DNA of 64,000 bases, taken from NCBI RefSeq assembly GCF_008831285.2, contig NC_045145.1, forward strand, positions 22,070,802 to 22,134,801, given 5' to 3'. Source of the DNA: Nymphaea colorata (lineage: Eukaryota; Streptophyta; Magnoliopsida; Nymphaeales; Nymphaeaceae). This document shows, piece after piece, positions 34,553 to 46,000 of the stretch. The first letter of the stretch is position 1. Every line of letters starts with the position of its first letter. A program made the position numbers and the translations under genes. Below the pieces are notes generated by a model, which did not search any database, had not been told where the DNA came from, and saw nothing but the letters and a program-made list of their open reading frames with translations.

Positions 34553-35527
34553 ATGATCAAGTTCCTCCAAATGCCCAAAATGGTTTCTACATTATCCTTT
34601 ATTGCAATCCTCGTGCTTCTGGTCCAGACCAACTGTATGGAGTGGGCTTATGGTCACAATGGCAACTTCCATTACCAGGCAGGGGCAGAATTCCTGCAAC
34701 TTTCTGGATATCGCATAGGACAAAGCCATGAAGTGCTCCCCTCCCTAAAAAGATATCTTCAACATTTCGGCTATTTGGACACGGTTGCCGACACAGGAAT
34801 CTCTCGTGTTTTTGATGAAGATCTAGAAGCTGCCGTGAAGAATTACCAATTGTTCTTCAGCCTCAATGCTACTGGTATACTCGACACAGCAACAGTGCAC
34901 CAACTAATCCAGCCAAGATGCGGTGTACCAGACATTATCAAAGATCTAGCGCCAGCAAAATTCCATCGGATTAATGTCACCCGCAACTCAAGTTCATCAC
35001 ACTACAGTCTCAGAAACAAACGTTGGCCACCATCAAGCATGAGACTATTGTATAATATCTCGGAGAATGAGCACATGCCATTTCCTATAGCAGATCTGAG
35101 GCCTGTCGTCCGTGAGGCATTCGAAACATGGGCTTTGTACTCACCATTCGACTTCACAGAGACTTCAATTGACAGAATCGCTCAGTTGCACATCGGATTC
35201 TACAAAAGGCAGCACTTAAATTGTCCAATTCCGTTTGCAGGTCCTAACGACATGCTCGCACACGCATTTTATCCGCCATCTGGGAAGCTTCACATCAATG
35301 CAGATATTATATGGGCGATCAATCCTGAGATTTTGAGGAACACGGAAAATTCGTACGACGTTCAATCGGTCGCCCTTCATGAGATCGGCCATCTACTGGG
35401 GTTGGGTCATAGTACAGTTCCAGAAGCAATCATGTATCCTTCCTTGGATTCTCAAACAAGGAAGGTGGACCTGCATGGCGATGATATTGCGGGAATCAAT
35501 GCTATGTATGATGTACTAGCTGATTGA
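34553..35527 (+). CDS. MMP-E: secreted matrix metalloproteinase (matrixin, M10A), intact
   Basis: Intronless, 324 residues, close paralogue of MMP-A. Signal peptide in residues 1-30 (LSFIAILVLLVQTNC), propeptide about 55-127 with cysteine switch PRCGVPD (Cys123), catalytic HEIGHLLGLGHS with His276, Glu277, His280 and His286, and Met-turn Met294. Like MMP-A it has HLNCP in place of the matrixin H-x-D structural-zinc motif. The C-terminus differs (AMYDVLAD instead of AMYPRSS) and has no hydrophobic tail, so the product should be secreted and not membrane-anchored. The start is the first ATG after the TATA box; ATGs at 34571 and 34580 also precede the hydrophobic core. Expected role: activation-dependent proteolysis in the cell wall space; substrates cannot be read from sequence. 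Confidence 0.93.
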   Translation: MIKFLQMPKMVSTLSFIAILVLLVQTNCMEWAYGHNGNFHYQAGAEFLQLSGYRIGQSHEVLPSLKRYLQHFGYLDTVADTGISRVFDEDLEAAVKNYQLFFSLNATGILDTATVHQLIQPRCGVPDIIKDLAPAKFHRINVTRNSSSSHYSLRNKRWPPSSMRLLYNISENEHMPFPIADLRPVVREAFETWALYSPFDFTETSIDRIAQLHIGFYKRQHLNCPIPFAGPNDMLAHAFYPPSGKLHINADIIWAINPEILRNTENSYDVQSVALHEIGHLLGLGHSTVPEAIMYPSLDSQTRKVDLHGDDIAGINAMYDVLAD

Positions 35528-36828
35528 TTCTTGGACTTAATTGTTAGAGGACTATGAATAAAAAAAGCATAGTGATTCTTAGAGTTTTGACTAGGTTATG
35601 TATCCTAATCTCACTTGCCACATTTTTGTCACCTTTGTGACATGTCACCCTATATTTTTGTCAATCAATTTCTCGTTTTTGTTGGCTCTCCCTCTCCCAC
35701 AATTTGATTGTAACCCATCGCCCCCAACCCATGATGGTAGAATTAGAGATGTGAATGGATTAGATCCGAATAAGATATATCCTTTATCTGCTTTTTTGGA
35801 TAATCAAATATTCATATTCAAATACAAATAAAAAAAGTCATATCCGAATCCAAATCCAATATTTGAACCAAATTTGGCATATTCTCAAACTGTAAGAGAA
35901 TTAGATACACAATATTTGTTTAAAAATAAATTCAATCCAAATCTATATCCAAATTTGATTCAACCCAAATCCGAATCTGATCGGATTTCTTAATTAGATT
36001 TTTTTTTATATCCAATTTTTTGAGAGCGGTTCAATCGAATATCCGATCTAAATCGAATATATTGACATCCCTAAGTAAATTACACCATCATAAGATGTGG
36101 TATGGACAAACAAGGTAACCACAAAGTCTGGGATTACCTGTATAATATGCCGAGAGAGAAGGTTTTCGTAGAGTGGGAAAGTGCACACAAGCTACTTTTA
36201 CAAGTAAAGTTTTGGAGGAGTCTAGGGAAGGACTAAAAGAGAATGGCTGAGTGGATTCAATAGTTTGAATGAAACAACTGAAGTCTCCATTGATCACATG
36301 AGGGAGGTGGTATGTTTATATAACACCATATATAAATTAGACTAGACCAGTTGCTTGGTGGAGGGAGTTGTAGGCCCATATATGAATGAGAAAACAACTT
36401 GCTTCTCAATGGGGTCGGTTTTACCTGCAAAGAAATAGAGAACGGTCTACAATCTCTAACAGGAACAACTTGGTTGTCCATTGGGATCAATATATATATA
36501 TCTATATATATATTGAATGTAAATCTGGTTATCTAGAGTAAACCAACTTTTATATATATAAAATTTGAATGATGACTCCAACTTTTTAAATTTACCCAGC
36601 CATCTAAACTGCAAAGTTCGATCCAACACGATGAATAATTAAGAGAAACAAAAGAAAAAAGATGTGATAGGCATTTTTGTCATCTAATATTACTTTACAC
36701 TTTTTTTTCCGTGTTTCCTTACAACCATCAATCTATTTTAAATAGACAACTTTGGTTAGATGGTTGCATAACTCTAGCTAATTAGAGTTATCTATCAATT
36801 TGACAAAAACCCTAGAGTTATTGTTCAG

Positions 36829-36902
<74 letters not shown>

Positions 36903-38248
36903 CCCACTTGCATGTACACACTCAATAGATATGGATCCTGATCACAACAGCTATCTATTTGAGACAAACTGAAACAAAACTTTTCAACTATTAAACATTA
37001 AGCCGTCTGACAAGTGAGATATTAATAAAATGGCCATAACCCATTAACAAATGGTGACTAAATTTTTGCCCATTATCAAATCCACGCTCATGACGAGTCC
37101 CAAACTGCCACCTTCCGAAGAAAACATCAAACTGAACTGTTAAAATACAAAACTGACCTTTAATCAAAATTATCTCTTAAAAAATGAAAACTACAAGCGG
37201 TCAGGTAGGAACGCTTACTTTTGGGTGAAAGTGAAAGAAACTTAAAAAGATTTGTTTGCCATTTCATTCTTCTTTTTGGTGTTTCTGGTGTCCTCGATAG
37301 GTTTGAGGATAGTTTTAAGAGTTAAAGGAATAATCTCGATGGATCTTTTACTGGAAAGCGACCGGGTTTTGGTGAAGTCTTTGCCTAAAACTTATCCAAC
37401 GCATGCCAGTACTGCCAGTCCTTTTGATCTTCTTGACTTTGATCATCTTAAATCAGATACTTTTTTTTTAGTTTTTCTCATGTTCTCAGTGTGATTGTGG
37501 ATTTTCAGCTGGAAATCAACCGGATTCAGTTGATTTTCACCCAAAACCGTGAACAAGATTGGCTATTGTTGTAGTTGATTTTTTAGCGATTTCATCTGTT
37601 TTTTTACCCCATTTCTTGTTGGATTCCTATCACAGTTGTGGTCTAGTGTATAACAACTGATTTGAATGTTAGGGCATCGTCTTCAGACTGGATTTTTCCA
37701 GAAAATGCATGGTTTTGTGCAGTTCTTCCGTCAACATAGAAAGTTATGGTGCTGCCCAATTTTTGGTGCTTACATAAACCAGAAAAGTGTTTTGTACTTT
37801 ACCTACCTCTTTTTATAGTTCAAGATCATAGCCCTCTCAATTTAAACTATAAATTCATCGTGCAATACATCCTCCGGTTTGAGTTATGTGCCTTGGGACA
37901 TGCAAAGGGGATGACCTTTTTTTTTCAATTTTTTCAGAAACAACGTTGATTGAGTGTTACTTTTATAATTTACTAAACCCTTTTAAGTTTTAACGACTGT
38001 CCCAGAATTTAGCGGCGATTTGTTAATCTCCCATGTCCGCTCATTGGAATTTTATCAAACATTTAATTGAGGAGAAGAAGGACCATGTTTGAATCATTGA
38101 GAGTTGATCGCCACACATTTAATCAGGATCCAGTAACTAGATAGAGTGTGTACTCATCATTTATTAATGTCATTACTTAACATATGATGTGTGCTGCACA
38201 AACGAAAATGGTACATGGCCTTGTCACAAACACACAGAGATATATTGT
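35528..38248. other. 3' flank of MMP-E
   Basis: No gene seen. Bases 35528-37195 parallel the MMP-A flank without the hAT at 6950-7958; 37283-38248 parallel 12904-13850 plus 20471-20545 and 56035-57000 without the minus-strand copia or the 13851-20470 copia. It is thus the most continuous version of the ancestral unit. Holds CT/TA microsatellites at 36832-36901. Confidence 0.7.
35744..36073. mobile_element. Miniature hAT-like element, TAGGGATGTCAA family (copy after MMP-E)
   Basis: TAGAGATGTGAATGG...TATTGACATCCCTA; flanks GGTAGAAT / AGTAAATT resemble an eroded 8-bp duplication. Same position as in units A and D. Confidence 0.6.
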
Positions 38249-38455
38249 CTACTTGAGAAAAAAAGCACCACCATTCTTTTGGAAAGACTTGATGTTGGAT
38301 AGTGGCCCTGACCCCTATCTCTACTTCGTGTAACTGCAAGAGGACCCACCTAATTGAGAAAAAAAGCACCACCATTCTTTAGGAAAGACTTGATGTTGGA
38401 TAGTGGCCCTGAGCCCTATCTCTACTTCATGTAACAGCAAGAGGACCCACTTGCA
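38249..38455. repeat. About 102-bp tandem duplication spanning a TRIM end
   Basis: Bases about 38249-38350 repeat as 38351-38455: each holds the MMP upstream block (AAAAAGCACCACCATTCTTT), AAGACTTGA and the first 50 or so bases of the TRIM LTR (TGTTGGATAGTGGCCCTGA). The duplication therefore took place after the TRIM-like element inserted. Confidence 0.75.
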
Positions 38456-39564
38456 GTTACATGATTAAATAAGAAAACTGCCCATTAATTGAGAAAATTA
38501 ATCTCTTTGGCCGTAACCGTCCATGAAAACCTAGGAGGCGGTCTATAAAAGCCTAGCTTATCTTTATTTAGTGTTAATCGTAAGATTAACCTAACTAGCA
38601 CCTCCTAGAAGCAAACCCAAAAATCTAATCTCTTCTTCTCTTTCTTTCTCTCGTTTCGTTTGTTGTTGTTTTGGGTGCAGGTTTGAGTTGCAGCAGGCTA
38701 ATGTTGTGGGTAAAGATCTGAGTGGAACATCAGAGTTGTGAGGTGGTTGCCAAACATGTAGCCCGAATGGGGCTATGAACATCACGGTCTGCCTCCTTGT
38801 GAGGTGGTTGAAAAGTATGCAGGTTGATTTCATTGTTGAACAATAAGAGAATATGCATGAATGTTTCAAATACTTATATGATTGCTAGCATTTTAATCAA
38901 GAGAATTTTTGATGATTTTTATGTAAAGCTTATAGTTCACATGGGACTAAGTTTTAACATGTTATGATGGAAATACTGGTGCATGAAGAAAACCTCATAA
39001 CTAATGTAAAATATATTGAATACTTGAAAGGTTGTGATGGAAAACCATTAAAAGGAAAACCTCGCTACTATTCTTGAACGAAAATTCATGTTATGATTGA
39101 CAAACCAATTATGTAAAACCTCGTAACTAAAGATTAATGAAACACACAAATAGTGGTAGCAATCTAATGGATTCATGGCCAAGTGAGAGATGTTGGATAG
39201 TGGCCCTGAGCCCTCTCTCTAATTCATGTAACTGCAAGAGGACCCACTTGTAGTTACATGATTAAATAAGAAAACTGCCCATTAATTGAGAAAGTTAATC
39301 TCTTTGGCTGTATCCGTCTGTTGCTAGGCATTGGGAAAACCTAGGAGGTGGTCTATAAAAGCCCAGCTTATCTTTACTTAGGGTTAGTCATAAGTTTAAC
39401 CTAACTACCACCTCCTAGAAGAAAACTCAAAAATCTAATCTCTTCTTGTCTTTCTTTCTCTCTTGTTTTGTTTGTTGTTGTTTTGGGTGTAGGTTGGAGT
39501 TGCAACAGGCTAGAGTTTCTAATGTTGTGGGCAAAGGTCTGAGCAGAACATCAAAGTTCCTACA
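38394..39564. mobile_element. TRIM-like element (short LTR retrotransposon), about 1.17 kb
   Basis: Two direct repeats, 38394-about 38737 and 39191-39564 (374 bp), both starting TGTTGGATAGTGGCCCTGA; the right one ends CCTACA. Five-base duplications CTTGA lie at 38389-38393 and 39565-39569; the uninterrupted site occurs at 20585-20589. The right LTR is preceded by a purine tract AAGTGAGAGA. The interior (about 450 bp) has no coding sequence. No initiator tRNA-Met primer site was seen, and the left LTR's 3' end is altered. Each LTR has a TATA-like TCTATAAAAG (38540, 39353), placing promoter-like sequence upstream of MMP-F. Confidence 0.82.
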
Positions 39565-39587
39565 CTTGATTCTATATTTTTTTTTAA

Positions 39588-40331
39588 GCAATCGGAATTG
39601 GCATACGTATTTCTTTTGTTTGTGAAGAACATCTCCAGGCAGCCATCAAGAAATATCAACTGTTCTTCAACCTCAATGCTACAGGGATACTCAACTCTGC
39701 AACAGTGCACCACCTGATCCAACCAAGATGCGGCGTAAGAAACTTTATCAAAGCCCCAAGCTCGGCGAAATTCCACCGGAATATTAATGTTATCGGCAAC
39801 TCAATTTCAATGATCTGTAAGCTCAGTGGTGCTCGCTGGCCAGCATCAAGAAGGAACCTCTTGTACAAGATCTGGAGGACAGCCGACCTGCCATATCCTA
39901 TAGAAGATCTGAGACCACTGTTTTGTGTAGCATTTGAAACATGGGCCGCTGTCTCGCCATTCGAGTTCGTAGAGATGTTATTGAGAACGGCCAATCTGCA
40001 CACTGTGTTCTACAGAGGGAAGCATGAAAGTTGTCCGATGGCATTTGATGGTCGTGGTGGATCGCTGGCGCACTCATTCGATCCGCCAATTGGGATCACT
40101 CACTACGACGCAGATGATTTATGGGAGATCAACCCTCAGAAATTGGCAGAAACAGAGGGATCGAGTGACCTGCAGTCAGTAGCCCTTCATGAGATCGGCC
40201 ATCTGTTGGGGTTGGATCATAGTTCAGTTCCTGAAGCAGTCATGTATCCTTCCCTGAAACCTCAGACAAGGAAGGTGGAGCTTCATGCGGATGATATTGC
40301 AAGCATCAAGGCACTGTATCCTGACGGCTGA
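39588..40331 (+). pseudogene. MMP-F: headless MMP with intact catalytic domain
   Basis: Promoter-region sequence (TTGGCATACGTAT) joins directly to mid-propeptide at about 39622 (EEHLQAAIKKYQLFFNLNATG), so TATA box, signal peptide and first half of the propeptide are lost. From there the frame is open to TGA at 40329. Cysteine switch PRCGVRN, zinc motif HEIGHLLGLDHS and Met-turn VMYPS are intact; the structural-zinc segment reads HESCP. An in-frame TAA at 39585 precedes it and there is no ATG before about 39810, inside the catalytic domain. With no signal peptide or start it is best called a 5'-truncated pseudogene. It belongs to a subfamily with MMP-I, distinct from A, D and E. Confidence 0.88.
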
Positions 40332-40745
40332 TTGATTCTCAAGGTTTTGACAAGGCTCTGAAGGGCATAGTGATACTTAGAGTTTAATTAGACAGGCTTA
40401 TGTGTGCAAATAGGATCAAGTCTCAAGATCTTCTACCTCGCGACATCTGTTACCGAGATCGTCAAGTTGCGTGCACAGGAGTTTGCATGCAACAAAATGT
40501 GCACTCAACAAAATAAGAAGGAAAGTTTGGGTATTTTTAGATTTCTTTTTTATAAAAACATGTAAATTTTTAAATTTTTAATATTTTCATTATCCTCTTT
40601 CCATCCTTTTAAAAGTATATATATATACACTTCATTGGGTCTATTTGATCATTACACATCCTTATGCATGCAAGGCATGTGCAACTAACCAGTTTGGTTG
40701 TTACCTTGGTGATAATTTGTCGATTACATTTTGTAATCAATTAAA
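40332..40745. other. 3' flank of MMP-F
   Basis: No gene seen. Bases 40396-40745 repeat at 52755-53100 and 58345-58680 (TGCATGCAACAAAATGTGCA is a landmark). TA run at 40617-40627. Confidence 0.6.
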
Positions 40746-42490
40746 AAAAACTTATTAACCCAATGGCAACGAAAACTCTTGATTATCTGTCACCATTAGA
40801 AAAACTTTTTAAAAGAACACATGATTACAATTTCCTAAAAGTTTTTGGTTGCGAGTGTTTTCCTTATCTTCATCCATATACCAAACATAAACCTGGCTAT
40901 AGATCTAAAAAAAGTGTCTTCCTGGGTATGCCCCACAACAAAAAGGCTACTATTGTTTGAATTTGAAAAACAACAAAATTTTCATGGCATGACACATTGT
41001 TTTCAATGAAAGAGAATTTCCATTCAAAACAAAAAAACATAGAGAAAATTACAAGCCAGAAAATCAAGGTGGCCTGACTATTCCCTTTGCCCTTCTTGCT
41101 TCAAAACTCACTACCATCGAGTCCTTAGAGCAACATATTGTGACGTATCATGCTGATCCAAATATGGAGCATACACCTTCATTTCGATGAGCATGTGATA
41201 GTCAACATCTAGGTGGTCAAAGTTACAACCAAAGTCCTAGTTCAAATGGTGAACCAAGACACAACCAAGATGATGTACCTCATGCACCAAGTCCCACTTG
41301 TAGAGATGATGTTCAAATGGAATGTAGAGCTGATCAAATTGAATCTGAAATATGTGCTCCTTCTAGGACTCATACGATGGTCACCCGTTTGCAACTAGGA
41401 ATAGTCAAACCAAACCCAAAGCTTCAAGATTTTTAATCATATTCTTCTACCAAATGCCCATTAGTTTTAACATCTATCTTGACTGAGGAAAGTGAACCAC
41501 CAAGCCACATTGAAGCCTTTCAACGTGAAAAGTGGAAAAAAGCTATGGAAAATGAATACAACACACTTGTCAAAAATCAAATGTGAAAACTTGTTTCTAC
41601 CGAGGATGCCAAGTACGTTACTGGGTATAAATGGGGTTTCAAGATAAAAAGGAAGACAGATGGCTCTATAGAAAGATTTAGAGCTAGAGGGATATAGTCA
41701 AAAGGAAGAAATAGACTACATCGAGACTTTTAGTCCTGTCGTCAAACCCACCACTATTAGGACCGTTTTGACCATTGCTCTTCAAAAAAATGGAAAATTA
41801 AGCAACTTGATGTACAAAATGCATTCCTTCATGGAACTCTTATTGAAGAATTTTTCATTAATTAACTGCCTGGTTTTGAAAATCGCCGTTTTCCAAAACA
41901 TGCGTGAAAATTATATAAAACTTTGTACGGTCTAAAACAAGCTCCAAGAGTTTGGTTTGCTAGATTGAGTACATTTCTTGACAAAATGGGAATCCAAGAA
42001 GCTCGTATGGCCACATCTCTCTTCAATTTTAGAAAAGAAAATACCATTGCAAATGTCCTTGTATAGGTTGATGACATCATTGTTATAGGAAATTCAGAAA
42101 TTTATATTCGAAAGCTTATTCTCTCATCTAGTTTTGAATTTGCCATCAAAGACTTGGGAGTGAGCATCGAAGCTAAACACACCACTCAAGGGTTGATCCT
42201 TTTACAACAAAAATACATTGGAGATTTATTGAAACGAACAAATATGCCCACGTCAACACCTATCTACAAGACCTATCATAATTTTTTCATTTCGAACAAA
42301 ATTCAATGATCATTCTTTGTATAGAAGTACTGTTGGAGCACTACAATATGCAACCATGACAAGACCTGACATTGCTTTCACTGTAAATAAAGTGTGCCAA
42401 TTCAAGCATTCTCCAACCGACCTCCATTGGGCAGCTGTCAAGCGCATACTCAGATATATCTAAAGTTCACCATAAATTATGGCTTATTTC
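40746..42490 (+). mobile_element. Second Ty1/copia relic, copy 2
   Basis: Paralogue of 1831-3540 that extends further 5' (integrase tail SPLEKLFKRTHDYNFLKVFGCECFPYLHPYTKHK at 40788-40890, in two readable pieces). RT motifs LYGLKQAPR and VDDIIVIGNSE are visible near 41925-42095, with the Tyr of YVDD changed to a stop. Frameshifts and a 12-15 bp deletion (42160) are private to this copy. It is followed by the same MMP upstream DNA as copy 1. Confidence 0.85.
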
Positions 42491-43020
42491 TGAAGAGATC
42501 ATTCACTATGAATATTACAGTGTCTAGTGTATGTAGCTGATCAAACAGCTATCTGGGGTAAACTGAAATACAACTATTAACTAACATTTAGTTAAGGATA
42601 ACAATGATCAAATAGTTGTTTGATTAGTAAATAGGTTATTGCTAGATAGTTGTTTAAGTTGTTCAAACGATTGATTATTAGGATATAGTCATTACATAGA
42701 GTGTGCCGCCAAAAAATTTTACTAAGCAAACCATGTAGAATGTTTTCCCATGCTTGTGTCACTTCGACCAACATTTTTCAGTTGCCGGTAATAGGCAAAT
42801 TTTTTGTAGTGATGCTCATCATTTATTAGTGTCATTAGTTAACTTATGTAGTGCGTCACGCAAACCAAAGTGGTGTATGCCATGACACATATATTGTCTA
42901 ATTTAAGTAAGAAAAGATGCACCATGATTCTTTTGGCGAGGCATTTGATTCTATCAATTTTTGAAGTAGCTGAAATTAGCATGGATAAATCAAACTGGTG
43001 TGTGCCATGACACATATATT
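42491..43020. other. Upstream region of MMP-G, with partial tandem duplication
   Basis: Paralogous to 3541-4060. Bases about 42863-42988 (from CAAACCAAAGTGGTG to ATGGATAAAT) start again at 42989 (CAAACTGGTGTGTG) and this second copy is split at 43020 by the hAT element, resuming at 48182. The conserved MMP block is therefore present twice. Confidence 0.75.
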
Positions 43021-46000
43021 TAAGGCGAGGCATCGGGCCGGGCCGACCCGATAAAAATGAAAAATTGAAGCTTGTTATTGGAAACGGGCCGGGCCGGGCC
43101 GGGCCGGGCCCATGTTATATCGGGCCTCGGACTTTTATTTATGCCCGAGGCCCAACCCTGCCCGGTTATTAACGGGTCGGGTGGGCTGGGCCGGGCTTTT
43201 GGGTGGGTCAGGTCGGGTCACATCTGTTTCCTGTTTCTTGACTGTGTCAAACGAACATTTAGTCAAATGAAAACTATATAAAAACTGAATATGTTGAAAA
43301 TACCAGCAAGATATGAGATTGAATTTAATAAAAAGCATACATCACACCATTTTGTAAAGAATTGAGCACCTCAGTCCATTTAGGCATATAAAATCATTCA
43401 TTAGTTCAATGTGATTTCGCAAGCAGTAATAGAAATAAAAAGCTTCAAATAAGAAGGATCCACACTTATTTTTGAGCATCTCAAGGCCTGTAAGTCTTAC
43501 AAATGCATAAAAATTACAATAACAAGAAAGCAAGTTTTTACTATTACTTCAAGTGAGCGAGCCAACAAGATACATGAGCCATCCAAATGATTGGTTTAAG
43601 ACATAACAATGAACAAAGAACAACCCCTTCGCAAGTCTATAGACAAATGAAAATCACTTAATCAGTGTGTCTAGTTACATATGTTTCACTAACAAGTCTG
43701 AGTAACCCTCTATGTCCACCATGATTGCAGTCCTGATGCTCTTGCACTTGCAATGGCTCAATGGCAAACTTGGATTTCACCTACAAGAGCAACAATAGGC
43801 ATAAGAAACCATTCACATTTCTATAACAAATCAACGTGTGTGTGCATGTGTGTCAAGGAGATTCTATAAAATGTCAAAAAAATGTTATAACATTTTACCA
43901 CAATGAAATATGAATCATGCTAATTCGTCACCAGAAGATTCCTCTTATCTTCGAAACTACAAAAAACACATCACCACAAATAAACTACAATGTTAGTATA
44001 TCATAAAAAAGAGAAAGAATGATCAAAATTTAACATTAAACAATGAACATCTTATGTTTCGCATGAGTTATCTTTATCATGAATCCAACTCTGTGTACAA
44101 ACTAGTGCTTCAACAGTTTTAGGAGTGGTTGAACATTGATAATCATTAATGAATGCAGACTCAAATGCAACCGTGGATATAGGGATTGCCAATATATCTC
44201 GAGCCATTTTGGATAGAACTCTATACTTACTTTCATTTGCCTTCCACCAATTTAATATATTGAAGTTTTCATTAGGCCGAGGTTGTTCTATTGGATCAAT
44301 TAGATATGCTTCTAGATATGTGCGAGGTACTTAAGGAAATGCATAACTCATGTAATATGTGAAGAAGGCATCTCTTGAAAAAGCTGAAGGTCTCTCTTTT
44401 TCCAATTCCACAATGGCATTGTTTGCATTTTCATTTTCTTCATTGTTTGTATCATACACATTTTTGTACTCAGCATACAATTCATGAAGACTGCTCTCTA
44501 CTTTTTCATATTGTATCGTTGCATCAACTTCATTTAAACTCTCAAGCACGTACTTCAAATATCCCAATTTGGACCTAGGATCTAAGACAAATGCAATTGC
44601 AAAGAGGACATTGTAGTCATTTTTTCAATATTTGTCAAATTTTTCTTGCATTTTATATGCTAATGACCTTATATAATCATTGTTTGCCACATTATGTGTA
44701 CGCAAATGGTTGCATACTTTCTGTATTTCTTCAAAAACCACATTAGTTGTTACATTTCTAGTGGCAGAGAAGATATTTGTAACATTATAGGATAACTTCA
44801 GAAATTGGCACAAGGTAGTTGCATAAGACCATTCATCATCAGAAGGTAAATTTATATAATTGGAATCCACAGAAGCCAAATGTTGAAATGCATCTTTGTA
44901 GAACAATGCATCCCTCAACATGACATATGTAGAGTTTCATCGAGTTGGAACATCATAGGTTAATTTCTTTGTACCATTTAAGCCCACTGTTCTTATACAA
45001 TCTTTAAAGAAATGTAATCGCTTTGGTGATCCCTTCACATATTTAACATTTTCATGAATTTTTGAAATTGTATCATGTAGATCCTACATACCATCTTGAA
45101 CCATAAGATTTAGAATATAAGCACCACAACGAATATGCAAATGTTGGCCTTTCACTGGAATAAGATTTCTTTTTCCTAAGTTCCTTTTTGGTGTAGTTAT
45201 TACACTATCATTCGTTGAACAATTGTCGGCAGTAATAGTAAATAACTTTGACTGAATGTTTCATTTAGAAATGCATTCATATAAAACCTCACACAAACTA
45301 TTTGCATTATGTGGTGGAGGTACATGAACAAAATTGAACATATGAGCATGCAACTTACAATATCTATCTATATATTGCCCTGCCACACATAGATAACCCA
45401 ATGTTTGCTATGAAGTCCACATATCAAATGTCAATGAAACTGGTTGCGTAGAATCATTTATAAATCCTTCAAATTAGGCTTTCTCCATCTTGTACACTGA
45501 CATAATTTTTCTTTTCAACGTTCTTCTAGAAAATGGAACAAAACTTGGATTGCGAGCTTGAAGAACTTTGTTATGATATTTATATTCTGCCAAATTGAAC
45601 GAAAGCTCATGTGCTATTACACACTTTGACATCAACTTTCTTATAGACTCAATGTCAAATTTTTGTATACATAGAGAAACACCAAATTCACTAACTGCAA
45701 GTGATAAAGTTCTTTGTTTTCCTTCATTGATTTGTCTCTTCAAACAAGAGTTTATATGTCGATTAAAATGACTAGTTTCATTAGCACTGCCTGCTTTTAG
45801 TCGTTCTCCACAATGTTTGCATTTGACAAACTCTTTTCGCTTATATGTAACCAATATAAATTCAACTCATACTTTTGAAGTTTTTTTTCTCTTGGAGACA
45901 GCTTCTCTCTCGGCCGATGAGTATGATTCGACTGATTCTATAATAGGAGTTGGACAATATTCTTTATCAGAGGAACTAGGCGACATATCTGGCATAAATT

